From Halorussus halophilus (GTDB taxonomy: Archaea > Halobacteriota > Halobacteria > Halobacteriales > Haladaptataceae), in assembly GCF_008831545.1 (NCBI RefSeq), contig NZ_CP044523.1, positions 2,108,001 through 2,172,000 on the forward strand: DNA of 64,000 nt. The letters are read 5' to 3'. The notes under the pieces were generated by a model. That model was not told the origin of the DNA and did not search any database. It saw only the letters and a program-made list of their open reading frames with translations. This document shows positions 8,696 to 16,648 of this stretch, in pieces (position 1 is the stretch's first letter; each line of letters begins with the position of its first letter). The position numbers and the translations under genes were made by a program.

Positions 8696-8977
8696 CTACA
8701 TGAACGGGTTCGCGGAGAAGTACGAGTACGTGAACAGGAAACCGAAGTAGACCAGCATCAGTATCCCGAGCATCTTCAGTCGGAACGTCCGAAGGTCTTC
8801 AGATTCGTCTTCGTACGCATCGTAGAACGTCTCGCGTTCCTCGTCGTCCAATCGCTCCCAGTGGTCGAGACCCTTGTGTAACGCGACCAGTTCCTCGCTT
8901 CCGAGCGGTCGCTGGCAGTACGGACAACTGGACGGCGTTTCGTCGGCCGGAACGTCGGTGTCGTATTGGACTTGCAT
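8696..8977 (-). CDS. Small protein with zinc-type CxxC motif and one membrane span
   Basis: A 93-residue protein. A CPYCQRPL motif (about 18-25) is followed by LHKGLDHWERL, an acidic helix (DEERETFYDAYEDESED) and a single C-terminal span (about 67-88). CxxC plus a nearby His suggests metal binding; a C2H2-like site is possible with His33 and His37. It is probably the haloarchaeal family DUF7410 (recalled, not checked). It follows the polytopic membrane gene at 8990-10381 by 12 bases, so the two are likely co-transcribed and may act together. Confidence 0.78.
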   Translation of the reverse strand: MQVQYDTDVPADETPSSCPYCQRPLGSEELVALHKGLDHWERLDDEERETFYDAYEDESEDLRTFRLKMLGILMLVYFGFLFTYSYFSANPFM

Positions 8978-8989
8978 GGTTCGATTGGA

Positions 8990-10381
8990 TTAGACGAACG
9001 GCGGCGACCCGCTCGGTGTGGAAACGATCCAGAGACTCGTCATCGTGTACAGCACCATCACGACGACGAAGGGGTACTGACTGCGAACCGCCTGCAAACG
9101 ACCGGGGAACACGTCGTATGCCGTGGCGTGTGCGACCCAGACGGCGAGCAGGTGGCCCACCAAGACGAACGTCACCGCGAGCATCCCGAACCACGCTGGA
9201 AGCACGATGACGACCGGATTAATCGGCGGCACCATCGGGTTCTGGAGGACGCCAACAAGGACCGGCGACAGCGAAATGAAGTAGCCGAGGAAGTGCGCGA
9301 GGTGGTATCCGGCGGCAATCGGCAACAACGAGGGCGCGAGTCGCCGACCGATGGCTTGCGGGGTGAGGTACGTCTCCGCAGTTTTCCGCGAGTAGCGCGC
9401 CGCGAGTCGATACGCGCCCCAGAACAGACCGAAGCCGACCAACAGAACAGTGGGGTAGAGAAGCACCGCGGGCACGCCTGCGCCGACGACCGTTCGGGCG
9501 AACGTCTCCCACGCGCCCGTGCCGACGAGTCCGTCGTAGGTCGTCACCCACAGCAGTGCGACGACGAACGCGACTTCGTCCGCGCCGTCTACGAGTTTCG
9601 GCTCCGTGAGTGCCGCGCCCGGCAGCCGAAGTTCCAGGTTCCCCTCCTCGGTGCGCTGAACTGGGGCGACTCGTCCGTAGTAGCTGAATACCCGCGAGAC
9701 GGGGTCTACCGTCTCGAACCACGTGTCGGTGCCGAACAAGAGCGCGCCAGAGAGTGTGAACGCCGAGTAGCCCAGAATGACCAGCGCCAGTAGCGCCGGG
9801 TCGTCGGCGAGCGGACTGACGACTTCGACCCAGACCAGCGCGAGCAGTCCGACGACGCTCGGCCACGCGCCGAGTTTTTCGGGATAGTCGAAGCCGAACG
9901 ACGGGAGCACGTCCGCGATTGCCCGCCACGGGTTCACCGCGGGCCAACTGTTGCCGACGAGATACACCGTCGCCACGTAGCCCGCCCACCAACCGACCCA
10001 GACGACCAGAATCGCGGCGTTGCGAAACGCGGCGTCTGGCCCGTCGGGGCCGAACAGGCCGATTGCGACGATACCGGCCAAGACGACCACCGAGAGCGCG
10101 CGGGTCAACTTCGCGCCCACATTGAGTACGCTATCGACCGCCGCGGTTCGATGCCAGTCGTGAATCGACCGGACGAACGCGCGGTCGGTGACGAAACTCG
10201 CCAGCAGGAACGAAGCACCGACGACGCCGCCGCCGGTCAGCAGGAACAGCCACGTCGGCACCGACAGCGACCCGGCGGACGCGCGGAGCGCGCCGCCGTG
10301 GGCCGCCGCCCGCGCCGCGAGCAAGAGCGTCCCCACGAGTGCGACCGCGAGACGGCGATACCGGTGCGATTGGTCGCTCAT
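8990..10381 (-). CDS. Polytopic membrane protein of unknown function
   Basis: About 463 residues with twelve or so hydrophobic helices. An N-terminal region after MSDQSHRYRRLAV resembles a signal or first helix followed by AHGG. Conserved-looking features are VGWWAGYVATVYLVGNSWPAVNPWR-like sequence, YSAFTLSGALLFG, GYHLAHFLGYF and GHLLAVWVAHATAYDVF, the last two giving clustered His residues inside helices. Similar NPWR-bearing membrane proteins occur in actinobacteria, as far as I recall. Intramembrane His could bind haem or metal. The ATG at 10381 is chosen because upstream in-frame sequence runs through a hairpin and looks non-coding. Confidence 0.75.
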   Translation of the reverse strand: MSDQSHRYRRLAVALVGTLLLAARAAAHGGALRASAGSLSVPTWLFLLTGGGVVGASFLLASFVTDRAFVRSIHDWHRTAAVDSVLNVGAKLTRALSVVVLAGIVAIGLFGPDGPDAAFRNAAILVVWVGWWAGYVATVYLVGNSWPAVNPWRAIADVLPSFGFDYPEKLGAWPSVVGLLALVWVEVVSPLADDPALLALVILGYSAFTLSGALLFGTDTWFETVDPVSRVFSYYGRVAPVQRTEEGNLELRLPGAALTEPKLVDGADEVAFVVALLWVTTYDGLVGTGAWETFARTVVGAGVPAVLLYPTVLLVGFGLFWGAYRLAARYSRKTAETYLTPQAIGRRLAPSLLPIAAGYHLAHFLGYFISLSPVLVGVLQNPMVPPINPVVIVLPAWFGMLAVTFVLVGHLLAVWVAHATAYDVFPGRLQAVRSQYPFVVVMVLYTMTSLWIVSTPSGSPPFV

Positions 10382-10423
10382 CGTTCGACTTTGGAGTGAG
10401 TCGAACTTGGGGCTTGCGAACCA

Positions 10424-10486
10424 CCTTTTTTGGACCAAAAAGGGACGCTCGAAATCCGCGCGCGGAACACACGGATTTCGAGCGTC
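10424..10486. other. Two adjacent palindromes in the intergenic region
   Basis: CCTTTTTTGGACCAAAAAGG (10424-10443) contains the perfect palindrome TTTTTGG-A-CCAAAAA. It is followed at once by a perfect 15-base inverted repeat, 10444-10458 with 10472-10486, around a 13-base loop. The structure lies downstream of the cupredoxin gene and just upstream of the membrane protein gene, both on the minus strand. It could end the first transcript or regulate the second. Confidence 0.8.
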
Positions 10487-10534
10487 TTCCTCACGGTGAT
10501 GCAACTACTGCGACCGCAGCCCGCCCCGCGAGCC

Positions 10535-11767
10535 TTATCCGCTCGCCGACTCGTTCACCAGCACCCGAAGGGCGTATTGGCCGAAACCTGGCGTCTCCGC
10601 GGGATCACTCCCGTTGAGCGACGAGACTACGAAGTGGTAGGTCCCGCTCTCGCGTGCTTGGAACTGAATTCGGTCCTGTCCGCCACCACCGACGAGGAGT
10701 CCATCGACCAATTGGAGGTTTGGGTCGAGGACCGTGACGCCGAGAGTACCGCCCGTTCTGAAGCTTGCAAACTCGACGGTGATCGTCTCGCCCGCGTCTG
10801 CTTGCACGGTGAACGCGTCGAGGTCGTTCGGGGTGGCGAGCGTGCCACCGACTAACGTCCCCGCCGAAATCGCGTTGGAGTCTTGGGACGCATCGTTCGG
10901 TTCTTGCTCGGTGACCGACACCGCTCGCGTGGTCGGTGGATCGGCAATCGTCGTCTCGCCGTCACGCTGGCCCACCACCCGGACGGCGTACTCGCCGACT
11001 GCTCCGTCGGCTGACTCGACCGAGAGGTGATACCGGCCGGACTGCTGTGCGACGGCCTCGAGGACCACCGTCTCGCCGCTTCGAACCGTACGGAGACTCG
11101 TGAGCGGCGTGAGGTTCGCGTCGTACAACCGCGTCAGAAGCGTCCCGACTGCGTTCCGCGGCCGACGGACTTCCACGCGAATCTGGTCGCCAGCGGTCGT
11201 CTCGAAGCTGTACCTGTCCACGTCAACCGGACTCCCTAACTTTCCGCTCACGTTCGTCGTTGATTCCACGAACGTCGCGTTGGCGGGGTCGTCGTTGGGT
11301 TCGCGCTCGGTCGCGTTCCCGGGTCGATTCTCGGTCGAAGTCGGCTCCTGAGAAGTGGTTCCTGCTTGCCCACTTCCTGAAACTTGAACCCCGCCGTTCA
11401 TCGTTTGCGGGTGAACCTCACAGCGATACCCCGCCACGTCTTCCGTCGCGGTGAACACGAGCGTCCGCGTCGCTCCCTGTTCGGCGACGACTTCCGTGCG
11501 TGCCAACACGTTTCCGGCGGAGTCGGTGAGTGCGAGGTTGTGCGGCGCGCCGTCGAGGTTCGTCCACGTGATGGCGTACTGCTGGCCGACTTCGAGTCGG
11601 AGCGTCGGATTCGTGGCTCCCGAACCGTCGCCGGACTGGCCTTGCCACTCGGAGACCACCGCGCCGAGACGAATCTCTATCGGTTGTTGATTCGCCTGCA
11701 CCGGTCCGACTGGCGCAACGAGACTCAGGGCGACGAGGATCGCGACGAAGCAAACGAGGATTCGCAT
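10535..11767 (-). CDS. Secreted cupredoxin with two PPC domains
   Basis: A 410-residue exported protein. A signal peptide (about 1-25, cleaved near QAN) precedes a cupredoxin domain (about 28-130) with all four type 1 copper ligands in place: His76 in GAPHNLAL, then Cys116, His119 and Met123 in YRCEVHPQTM. A Ser/Thr/Gly linker leads to two PPC domains (about 155-270 and 285-405). Each opens with the EREPNDDPANA or EQEPNDASQDS signature and has the DVDRYSF or DLDAFTV strand. PPC domains are cell-surface or secreted beta-sandwich modules. The protein may carry electrons outside the membrane or bind copper. Its neighbour encodes a similar PPC protein without the copper domain. Confidence 0.87.
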   Translation of the reverse strand: MRILVCFVAILVALSLVAPVGPVQANQQPIEIRLGAVVSEWQGQSGDGSGATNPTLRLEVGQQYAITWTNLDGAPHNLALTDSAGNVLARTEVVAEQGATRTLVFTATEDVAGYRCEVHPQTMNGGVQVSGSGQAGTTSQEPTSTENRPGNATEREPNDDPANATFVESTTNVSGKLGSPVDVDRYSFETTAGDQIRVEVRRPRNAVGTLLTRLYDANLTPLTSLRTVRSGETVVLEAVAQQSGRYHLSVESADGAVGEYAVRVVGQRDGETTIADPPTTRAVSVTEQEPNDASQDSNAISAGTLVGGTLATPNDLDAFTVQADAGETITVEFASFRTGGTLGVTVLDPNLQLVDGLLVGGGGQDRIQFQARESGTYHFVVSSLNGSDPAETPGFGQYALRVLVNESASG

Positions 11768-11917
11768 ACGAGAACTGATGACTTCGCTCGACCTAAGTAA
11801 CGACTTGTGGCCGACACAGGAACGAACAATACCCGCTGAAAACGGATGATTTCCCCACGAATGACCGAAACATCGGCCCCGATAGTGTAGTCCTAACGCG
11901 GCATGTGGTGTGGTCGG
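11768..11917. other. Short intergenic spacer
   Basis: A 150-base AT-richer gap upstream of the cupredoxin gene. No gene or strong hairpin is seen. It probably holds the cupredoxin promoter on the minus strand. Confidence 0.3.
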
Positions 11918-12823
11918 TCACGAAGTAGTCTGCGTCGAGTTCCCTTTGTTCGACGGCGTCGTCTCCCGATTCGGCGAGTCTGACCCGCTCGTCGGGGTGT
12001 TCGGGACTTCGCTGGTCTGCGTGTTCGATGCCTGAGTCGGTGGACCCGACTCGGTGGCCGGAGTGGTCTGGGTCGTGCTGGTCGGCGTCTTTGTGGTCGT
12101 GTCCGTCGGTTCAGTAGGCGTCGATTTACTTGTCGTCGGTCCGTCGTCGGTCGTAGGGGTGTCGCTCCGCTGGCTTTCGTCCGTCTCGTCGGCGGCATTC
12201 ACGACTAGTGCGTACGTGCCAGTTCCCGGTTTCAGCGCGGGGTCTCTGTTCCGGACCGAAGAGACGACCACGTGGTAGTTCCCGCTCCGAGACGGTCGGA
12301 ACTGGAGGCTGTTCTGTCCGCCGCCGGAGGCGTACATCGATTCGATTGTGCCGAGGTCCGGACCGTACACCGATACCTGCAGGGTTCCGCCCACGTCGAG
12401 ACTCTGCAACTTCACGACGACGCGCGTCCCCGCGTCCACCGAGACGGTGAACGCGTCGAGGTCGGTGACCGTCGAAACTTCGCCGCGGACTGTCCGTCCT
12501 TTCTGAATCGAGTTCGCGTTGTTCGGGTCGTCGTTCGGCTCTCGCTCGCTGTCCTCGACGGACGTTCCTATCAGCGAACGTCGCGTCAGGACACCGACGT
12601 ACTGGACAACCGCTCCGGGATACGTCTCAAATGTCGCAAGTTCTGTCACTTCTGGAGCTCCTGCCATCCCTGCACTTCTCGTCGTTCGCTCGTCTGACGG
12701 ACCATTCACGGAACTTCTAGAGGCGAATTCGGTGGCGTTCGCAGTCGCTGGTGGCTCGAACGCGACGGTGGTCACTGTGGCCACACTGAGTAGTACGACT
12801 GCGAAAGCGACCGCTACGCGCAT
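11918..12823 (-). CDS. Secreted PPC-domain protein with Thr/Ser/Pro-rich tail
   Basis: About 301 residues beginning MRVAVAFAVVLLSVATV, a signal peptide or signal anchor. A unique region (about 35-90) precedes one PPC domain (about 93-210) opening EREPNDDPNNANS, with DLDAFTV and SGNYHVVVSS. The last 90 residues are almost only Thr, Ser, Pro and Gly with scattered Asp, as in glycosylated surface stalks. There is no C-terminal PGF sorting motif. The start at 12823 is chosen because it begins the signal peptide. Its PPC domain closely resembles the second PPC domain of the neighbouring cupredoxin, suggesting duplication. Confidence 0.82.
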   Translation of the reverse strand: MRVAVAFAVVLLSVATVTTVAFEPPATANATEFASRSSVNGPSDERTTRSAGMAGAPEVTELATFETYPGAVVQYVGVLTRRSLIGTSVEDSEREPNDDPNNANSIQKGRTVRGEVSTVTDLDAFTVSVDAGTRVVVKLQSLDVGGTLQVSVYGPDLGTIESMYASGGGQNSLQFRPSRSGNYHVVVSSVRNRDPALKPGTGTYALVVNAADETDESQRSDTPTTDDGPTTSKSTPTEPTDTTTKTPTSTTQTTPATESGPPTQASNTQTSEVPNTPTSGSDSPNRETTPSNKGNSTQTTS

Positions 12824-12925
12824 GCGGTGAGAACCAACGACACCGAGCACTGTAAGTACACTATACGTTTCGTTGTCACAATCAGCAGTTTCGAGGAGGA
12901 AAGGCCGGTTACTATCAGTCAACAG

Positions 12926-13699
12926 TCAATAGTGGCCGAGAACACCTTGCCGTCGGGCGCGGCGTTGCGCTCGGTGGAAACAGTAGTAGCCGAGCGCGAG
13001 ATAGCCCACCGACGTGACGACGAGGACGCCGAGGTCCGACGCCGGGAACTCCCAAAGACTAACGCTCCCCTCCATCGCGCGCCGGAGGAGGTAGCTTCCC
13101 TGTGCGAGCGGAAGCCACCCGAGGAGTTCGTACTGGCCCACCGGTGCGCCGATGAACGCGATGAATGCCCACTGGACGAGTTGGAAGGCGTTCTCGATGC
13201 GCTTGTAGGGCAGCGCGAGACCGCCGAAGACGAACCCGATGCCGACCGCCGAGGCGAGGGCGAGGACGAGCAACGGGCCGACCGTCAGCACGTCGAGCGC
13301 GAGCGATTGGCCGGTCGTGAGCAACATCATCGCCAGAATGACAGCACCCCAAACGATGCTGTAGCAGACGTTGACGACGACTTTCAGGCTCACGACGGTC
13401 CCGAACCCGAGCGGCGACATGAACAACTGCTCCAAGGTGCCCCACTGAGCCTCGCGGGTCATGTTCCACGAGAGGCCCGAGTAGGCGACGATGGCCGCCG
13501 TGAACAGGAAGAACCCGACGATGATGCCGCCGAGCGACTCCGTCAGTGATGGCCCCGCGACCGCACTCCCGCCGAAGAAGAGGACGGCAAACAGCGCGTA
13601 GATGGAGATGAACTGCGAGAGCGTGTTGACCGGGTATCTGACCAGCAAGACGACCTTCTTCTTCGCTATCGCACGCAAGAGAGTGAGATGTTCGTTCAT
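12926..13699 (-). CDS. ABC-2 type exporter, membrane permease
   Basis: A 257-residue permease with six hydrophobic helices. Visible motifs are MTREAQWGTLEQLFMSPLGFG (the cytoplasmic coupling segment after span 2) and a C-terminal WEFPASDLGVL before the last helix. It starts within the stop of the ATPase gene (ATGA overlap, 13696-13699). The substrate is unknown. With the two PPC secreted proteins downstream on the same strand, the exporter may serve envelope functions, but ABC-2 exporters do not usually secrete folded proteins. Confidence 0.9.
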   Translation of the reverse strand: MNEHLTLLRAIAKKKVVLLVRYPVNTLSQFISIYALFAVLFFGGSAVAGPSLTESLGGIIVGFFLFTAAIVAYSGLSWNMTREAQWGTLEQLFMSPLGFGTVVSLKVVVNVCYSIVWGAVILAMMLLTTGQSLALDVLTVGPLLVLALASAVGIGFVFGGLALPYKRIENAFQLVQWAFIAFIGAPVGQYELLGWLPLAQGSYLLRRAMEGSVSLWEFPASDLGVLVVTSVGYLALGYYCFHRAQRRARRQGVLGHY

Positions 13700-14811
13700 C
13701 GCTCGCCCTCCGCCGTCGCGGTTGCAGGTGTTTCCGCCGACGCCGAGTCGTCGCCGTCCTCGTTCGTCAGTTCGAGGAACACGGTTTCGAGGTCGGGGTC
13801 GGTTGCAGTCACGCCGTCGAGCGAGCAGTCGCCCGCCCGAAGCGCGTCGAAGATGGCGTAGAGGTCGTCGCCCTCCGCGAGCGTGACTTCGAACCGCTCG
13901 TTCTCGCCGACACGCTCGAACGCGTCCGCGCCGAAGTTGTTTCTGAGTCGCTCACGCGTCGAGTCTGGTATCGAGTCCGCGACGGTAATCTGGTACGAGC
14001 GCGTGCCGAACACCTCTACGAGATTTGCCACGGAGTCGTCGGCGACGACGCGGCCGTCGTTCATCACCACGACGCGCTCACAGAGGTCCTCAACCACGTC
14101 CATGTCGTGGCTGCTCAGGACGACCGTGATAGACTCCTGTTCGGCGAGTTGTCGAAGTTCCCGCCGCAGTTCCAGCGAACTCTCCACGTCGAGGCCCAAC
14201 GTCGGTTCGTCGAGGAACACCACGTCGGTGCCGCGAGCGAGCGTGCAGACCAGCGAGACCTTCTGTTTCATCCCGCGAGAGAGGTCGTTGACCGTCTCCT
14301 CTGCCTTCTCGGCGAGACCGAACTGTTCGAGGAGTCGTTCGTAGCGGTCTCTGACCTCGGCTGGGTCTTGGCCGCCGAGACTGGCGAAGAACTCGACGTT
14401 CTCCCGGACGGTCAGTCGCCAGTAGACGTTGCGCGCCCCTTCGAGTGTCGCGCCGACGTGTCGATACGCCCGCTTGGCGTCTTCGTGTACGTCTACGCCC
14501 GCGATTTCCACCTCGCCGCTGGAGGGAAGGACGAGGCCGAGAATCGACTTTATCGTGGTCGTCTTCCCCGCGCCGTTCGGCCCGAGCAACCCGACGACGG
14601 TGCCTCGTTCGATGTCGAACGAGACGCCATCGACTGCGGTCACTGCTTCGTCTCCGTCGCCGTACGTCTTCCGGAGGTTTCGGACGCTGACGACGGTGTC
14701 GCCGGTTGTATCGGCCCCACCGATTTGGGTAGTGCTGGCTCCAGTCTCGTCGTCCGTCTCCGATGCCGTCGCCGCAGACTCTGAGTCCGTCTGCGTCGGT
14801 TCCGCGCTCAT
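13696..14811 (-). CDS. ABC-2 type exporter, ATP-binding protein
   Basis: A 371-residue ATPase. An N-terminal Ser/Thr/Asp-rich extension of about 40 residues is followed by a complete domain: GPNGAGKTT (Walker A), DLSRGMKQKVSL (signature variant), DVVFLDEPTLGLD (Walker B) and SSHDMDV (switch). A C-terminal domain of about 90 residues ends in an Ala/Thr tail. The extension and tail are typical haloarchaeal low-complexity additions. The gene is divergent from the Cys-rich regulator at 14914, with a 102-base shared promoter region. Confidence 0.92.
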   Translation of the reverse strand: MSAEPTQTDSESAATASETDDETGASTTQIGGADTTGDTVVSVRNLRKTYGDGDEAVTAVDGVSFDIERGTVVGLLGPNGAGKTTTIKSILGLVLPSSGEVEIAGVDVHEDAKRAYRHVGATLEGARNVYWRLTVRENVEFFASLGGQDPAEVRDRYERLLEQFGLAEKAEETVNDLSRGMKQKVSLVCTLARGTDVVFLDEPTLGLDVESSLELRRELRQLAEQESITVVLSSHDMDVVEDLCERVVVMNDGRVVADDSVANLVEVFGTRSYQITVADSIPDSTRERLRNNFGADAFERVGENERFEVTLAEGDDLYAIFDALRAGDCSLDGVTATDPDLETVFLELTNEDGDDSASAETPATATAEGER

Positions 14812-14876
14812 ACCTCCCTCGTCTCCCGTTGGAAGGACAACCGTTTCCAGAACACGATTTCAATAACTATTCTGAT

Positions 14877-14892
14877 ACGAAACACATTTCGT
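14877..14892. promoter_or_regulatory. Palindromic operator candidate between divergent genes
   Basis: ACGAAA-CACA-TTTCGT is a perfect 6-base inverted repeat with a 4-base spacer, 21 bases before the ATG of the winged-helix gene. At that distance it would overlap the promoter elements of a leaderless transcript, so a bound protein could repress. The same gap serves the divergent ABC exporter operon. Binding by the adjacent regulator is inference. Confidence 0.5.
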
Positions 14893-14913
14893 GCGGGGAA
14901 CTTATTTCCGCGT

Positions 14914-15765
14914 ATGACCGAAGGGGATGGAGTGGAGACGGCGTCGCTCTTTCCTGCCGAGGCGTTCGCGGTCCTCAGCAACGAAACGCGGGTCGCCATC
15001 GTGGAGACGCTGGCCGAAGAGTCGGGACTATCGTTCGCAGAACTCCGCAAACGGGTCGGCGTCAGCGACGCCGGACAGTTCAACTACCACCTGTCGAAGT
15101 TACAGGACCGCTTCGTCAGCAAGCGCGATGGCGAGTATCACCCCCAGTACGCCGCACTTCGGGCAGTCGGTGCGATCAGGTCGGGTATCTACACTAGTGG
15201 CTCTACTACCGAGACGAAAGAAACCGACTACGACTGCCCGACCTGTGAGAGTCTACTGACCGCGACGTACGACAGAGGGAAACTCTTCTTAGAGTGTGAC
15301 GAACACGAGAAAGTTTTCCAGACCATGGTGCCACCAACTGCTGCGTCGAATCGGACGATTGAAGCGCTACTTTCGTACGCCAACGCCGAAGTACAGCGTG
15401 ACATCGAACACACTGTCGATGGAAACTGCCACATCTGTACTGGCCCTCTCTCCTGTTCGTCTCCGGAACGTCCGGAAAACCTCCTTCAAGTGGTGCTCTC
15501 CTGTGAGAACTGCTGGAACTATATGCACCTCCCAGTTGCGGTGACCGTCGTTCGCCATCCTGCGGTCGTCTCACTCTACCACGACCACGGCATCGACGTT
15601 CGGAGTGAACCGCTACTCTCGCTCGATTTCGTTCGAGATCCTGAAAGTGCGAGTGTACTCTCTGAGGATCCCGTCCGGATGCGCGTCACCGTCGAACTCG
15701 GCGAGGACACACTACAGTTGACACTCGACGGTGAGTTGAACGTCCTCGAAACAGAACGGGAGTAG
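14914..15765 (+). CDS. Winged-helix regulator with Cys-rich sensor region
   Basis: A 283-residue protein. The N-terminal ArsR-type winged helix (about 12-85) reads AEAFAVLSNETRVAIVETL, then VGVSDAGQFNYHLSKLQDRFV. The middle region has paired cysteines: CPTC (about 107-110), a later Cys in FLECDEHEK, CHIC followed by another Cys (about 170-180), and CENCWNYMHL. These suggest one or two zinc-ribbon-like sites. The architecture matches a haloarchaeal wHTH family (DUF7351-like, from memory). It probably regulates the divergent ABC exporter and itself through the palindrome at 14877-14892. Confidence 0.84.
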   Translation: MTEGDGVETASLFPAEAFAVLSNETRVAIVETLAEESGLSFAELRKRVGVSDAGQFNYHLSKLQDRFVSKRDGEYHPQYAALRAVGAIRSGIYTSGSTTETKETDYDCPTCESLLTATYDRGKLFLECDEHEKVFQTMVPPTAASNRTIEALLSYANAEVQRDIEHTVDGNCHICTGPLSCSSPERPENLLQVVLSCENCWNYMHLPVAVTVVRHPAVVSLYHDHGIDVRSEPLLSLDFVRDPESASVLSEDPVRMRVTVELGEDTLQLTLDGELNVLETERE

Positions 15766-15770
15766 GTTTC

Positions 15771-16586
15771 CTACTGCAACCGCTTCGTCGTCTCCACCAA
15801 CGGGTGCCGGGCGTAATCGACGACGTTGATGTCTTCGAGCGTCTCCAGACCCTCCTTCTCGGCGGTCTTCTCCATTCCCAACTCGACCTCCTTGTCTACG
15901 ACTATGACGTACGCGTCCATCTCTTCCACGTCGAGTCTGTTGGCCGCCATCACGCGGTGGTGGCCGTCCGCGAGCAGGAGGTCGCCGTCCGTGTCGATGA
16001 CGACGAGCGGTTCGGCGAGACCGCGCCGTAACTCGTAGGTGCGGCCCTCCAACTCGTCGGCGTAAACTTTGCCTTGCGTCGGGGTCAACTCGGCGAGTGG
16101 TACCTCCCGACGCGTCTGGTGGACCTCGGTATCGTGGATGGATTCCAGCGTCCGCATCAGTTTGCCGACCTTCTCGGGCGTCGCACGCTCGATTTGGCTC
16201 CGAATCACGTCGGTGTTCGAGATGATGCCGACGAGGTTGCCCGCGTCGTCTACGACTGGGAGTTTCTGGATGCCCGACCGGAGGATGACCCGCGCCGCGT
16301 CGTTGACGTTCATGTCCGGGTGGGCGACGATTAGCTCTTGGCTCATCACCTTGAAAATCGGCTCTTCCTCGTCGGCGAGCAGTAGGTCTCGCGCGGTGAC
16401 GAACCCCTCGACCCGGCGGCCGTCACAGACCGGAAAGCCGTTGTGCTGGTCGCTCTCGGCTATTCGGCGCGCGACTGTCTCGACGGTCGCGTCGGGGGAG
16501 ACCGTCGCCACGTCGCGGGTCATGTACTCCTTGACAGTCGGCTTGCCGTCTGCGGTTCCGCCGTCGGGCACTGCCGCCACGTCCAT
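15771..16586 (-). CDS. CBS-domain protein fused to a ParB/Srx-like domain
   Basis: A 271-residue cytoplasmic protein. Two CBS motifs (about 17-72 and 80-137; VKEYMTRDVATVSPDATV and QELIVAHPDMNVNDAARVIL) should bind adenine nucleotides or SAM. The C-terminal part (about 155-250) has ParB/Srx-like features: VPLAELTPTQGKVY, then LVVIDTDGDLLLADGHHRVMAA. The DGHHR motif is shared with the archaeal free-serine kinase SerK, which has a ParB-like fold. A nucleotide-dependent kinase or phosphatase role regulated by CBS ligands is therefore more likely than DNA partitioning. Assignment to SerK itself is not established. Confidence 0.8.
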   Translation of the reverse strand: MDVAAVPDGGTADGKPTVKEYMTRDVATVSPDATVETVARRIAESDQHNGFPVCDGRRVEGFVTARDLLLADEEEPIFKVMSQELIVAHPDMNVNDAARVILRSGIQKLPVVDDAGNLVGIISNTDVIRSQIERATPEKVGKLMRTLESIHDTEVHQTRREVPLAELTPTQGKVYADELEGRTYELRRGLAEPLVVIDTDGDLLLADGHHRVMAANRLDVEEMDAYVIVVDKEVELGMEKTAEKEGLETLEDINVVDYARHPLVETTKRLQ

Positions 16587-16648
16587 GGCGTGGTGGACGC
16601 GACCACGCGTGAAAAGGTTTCCCGCTCGGACCCCGGTTCGAAACGTCG

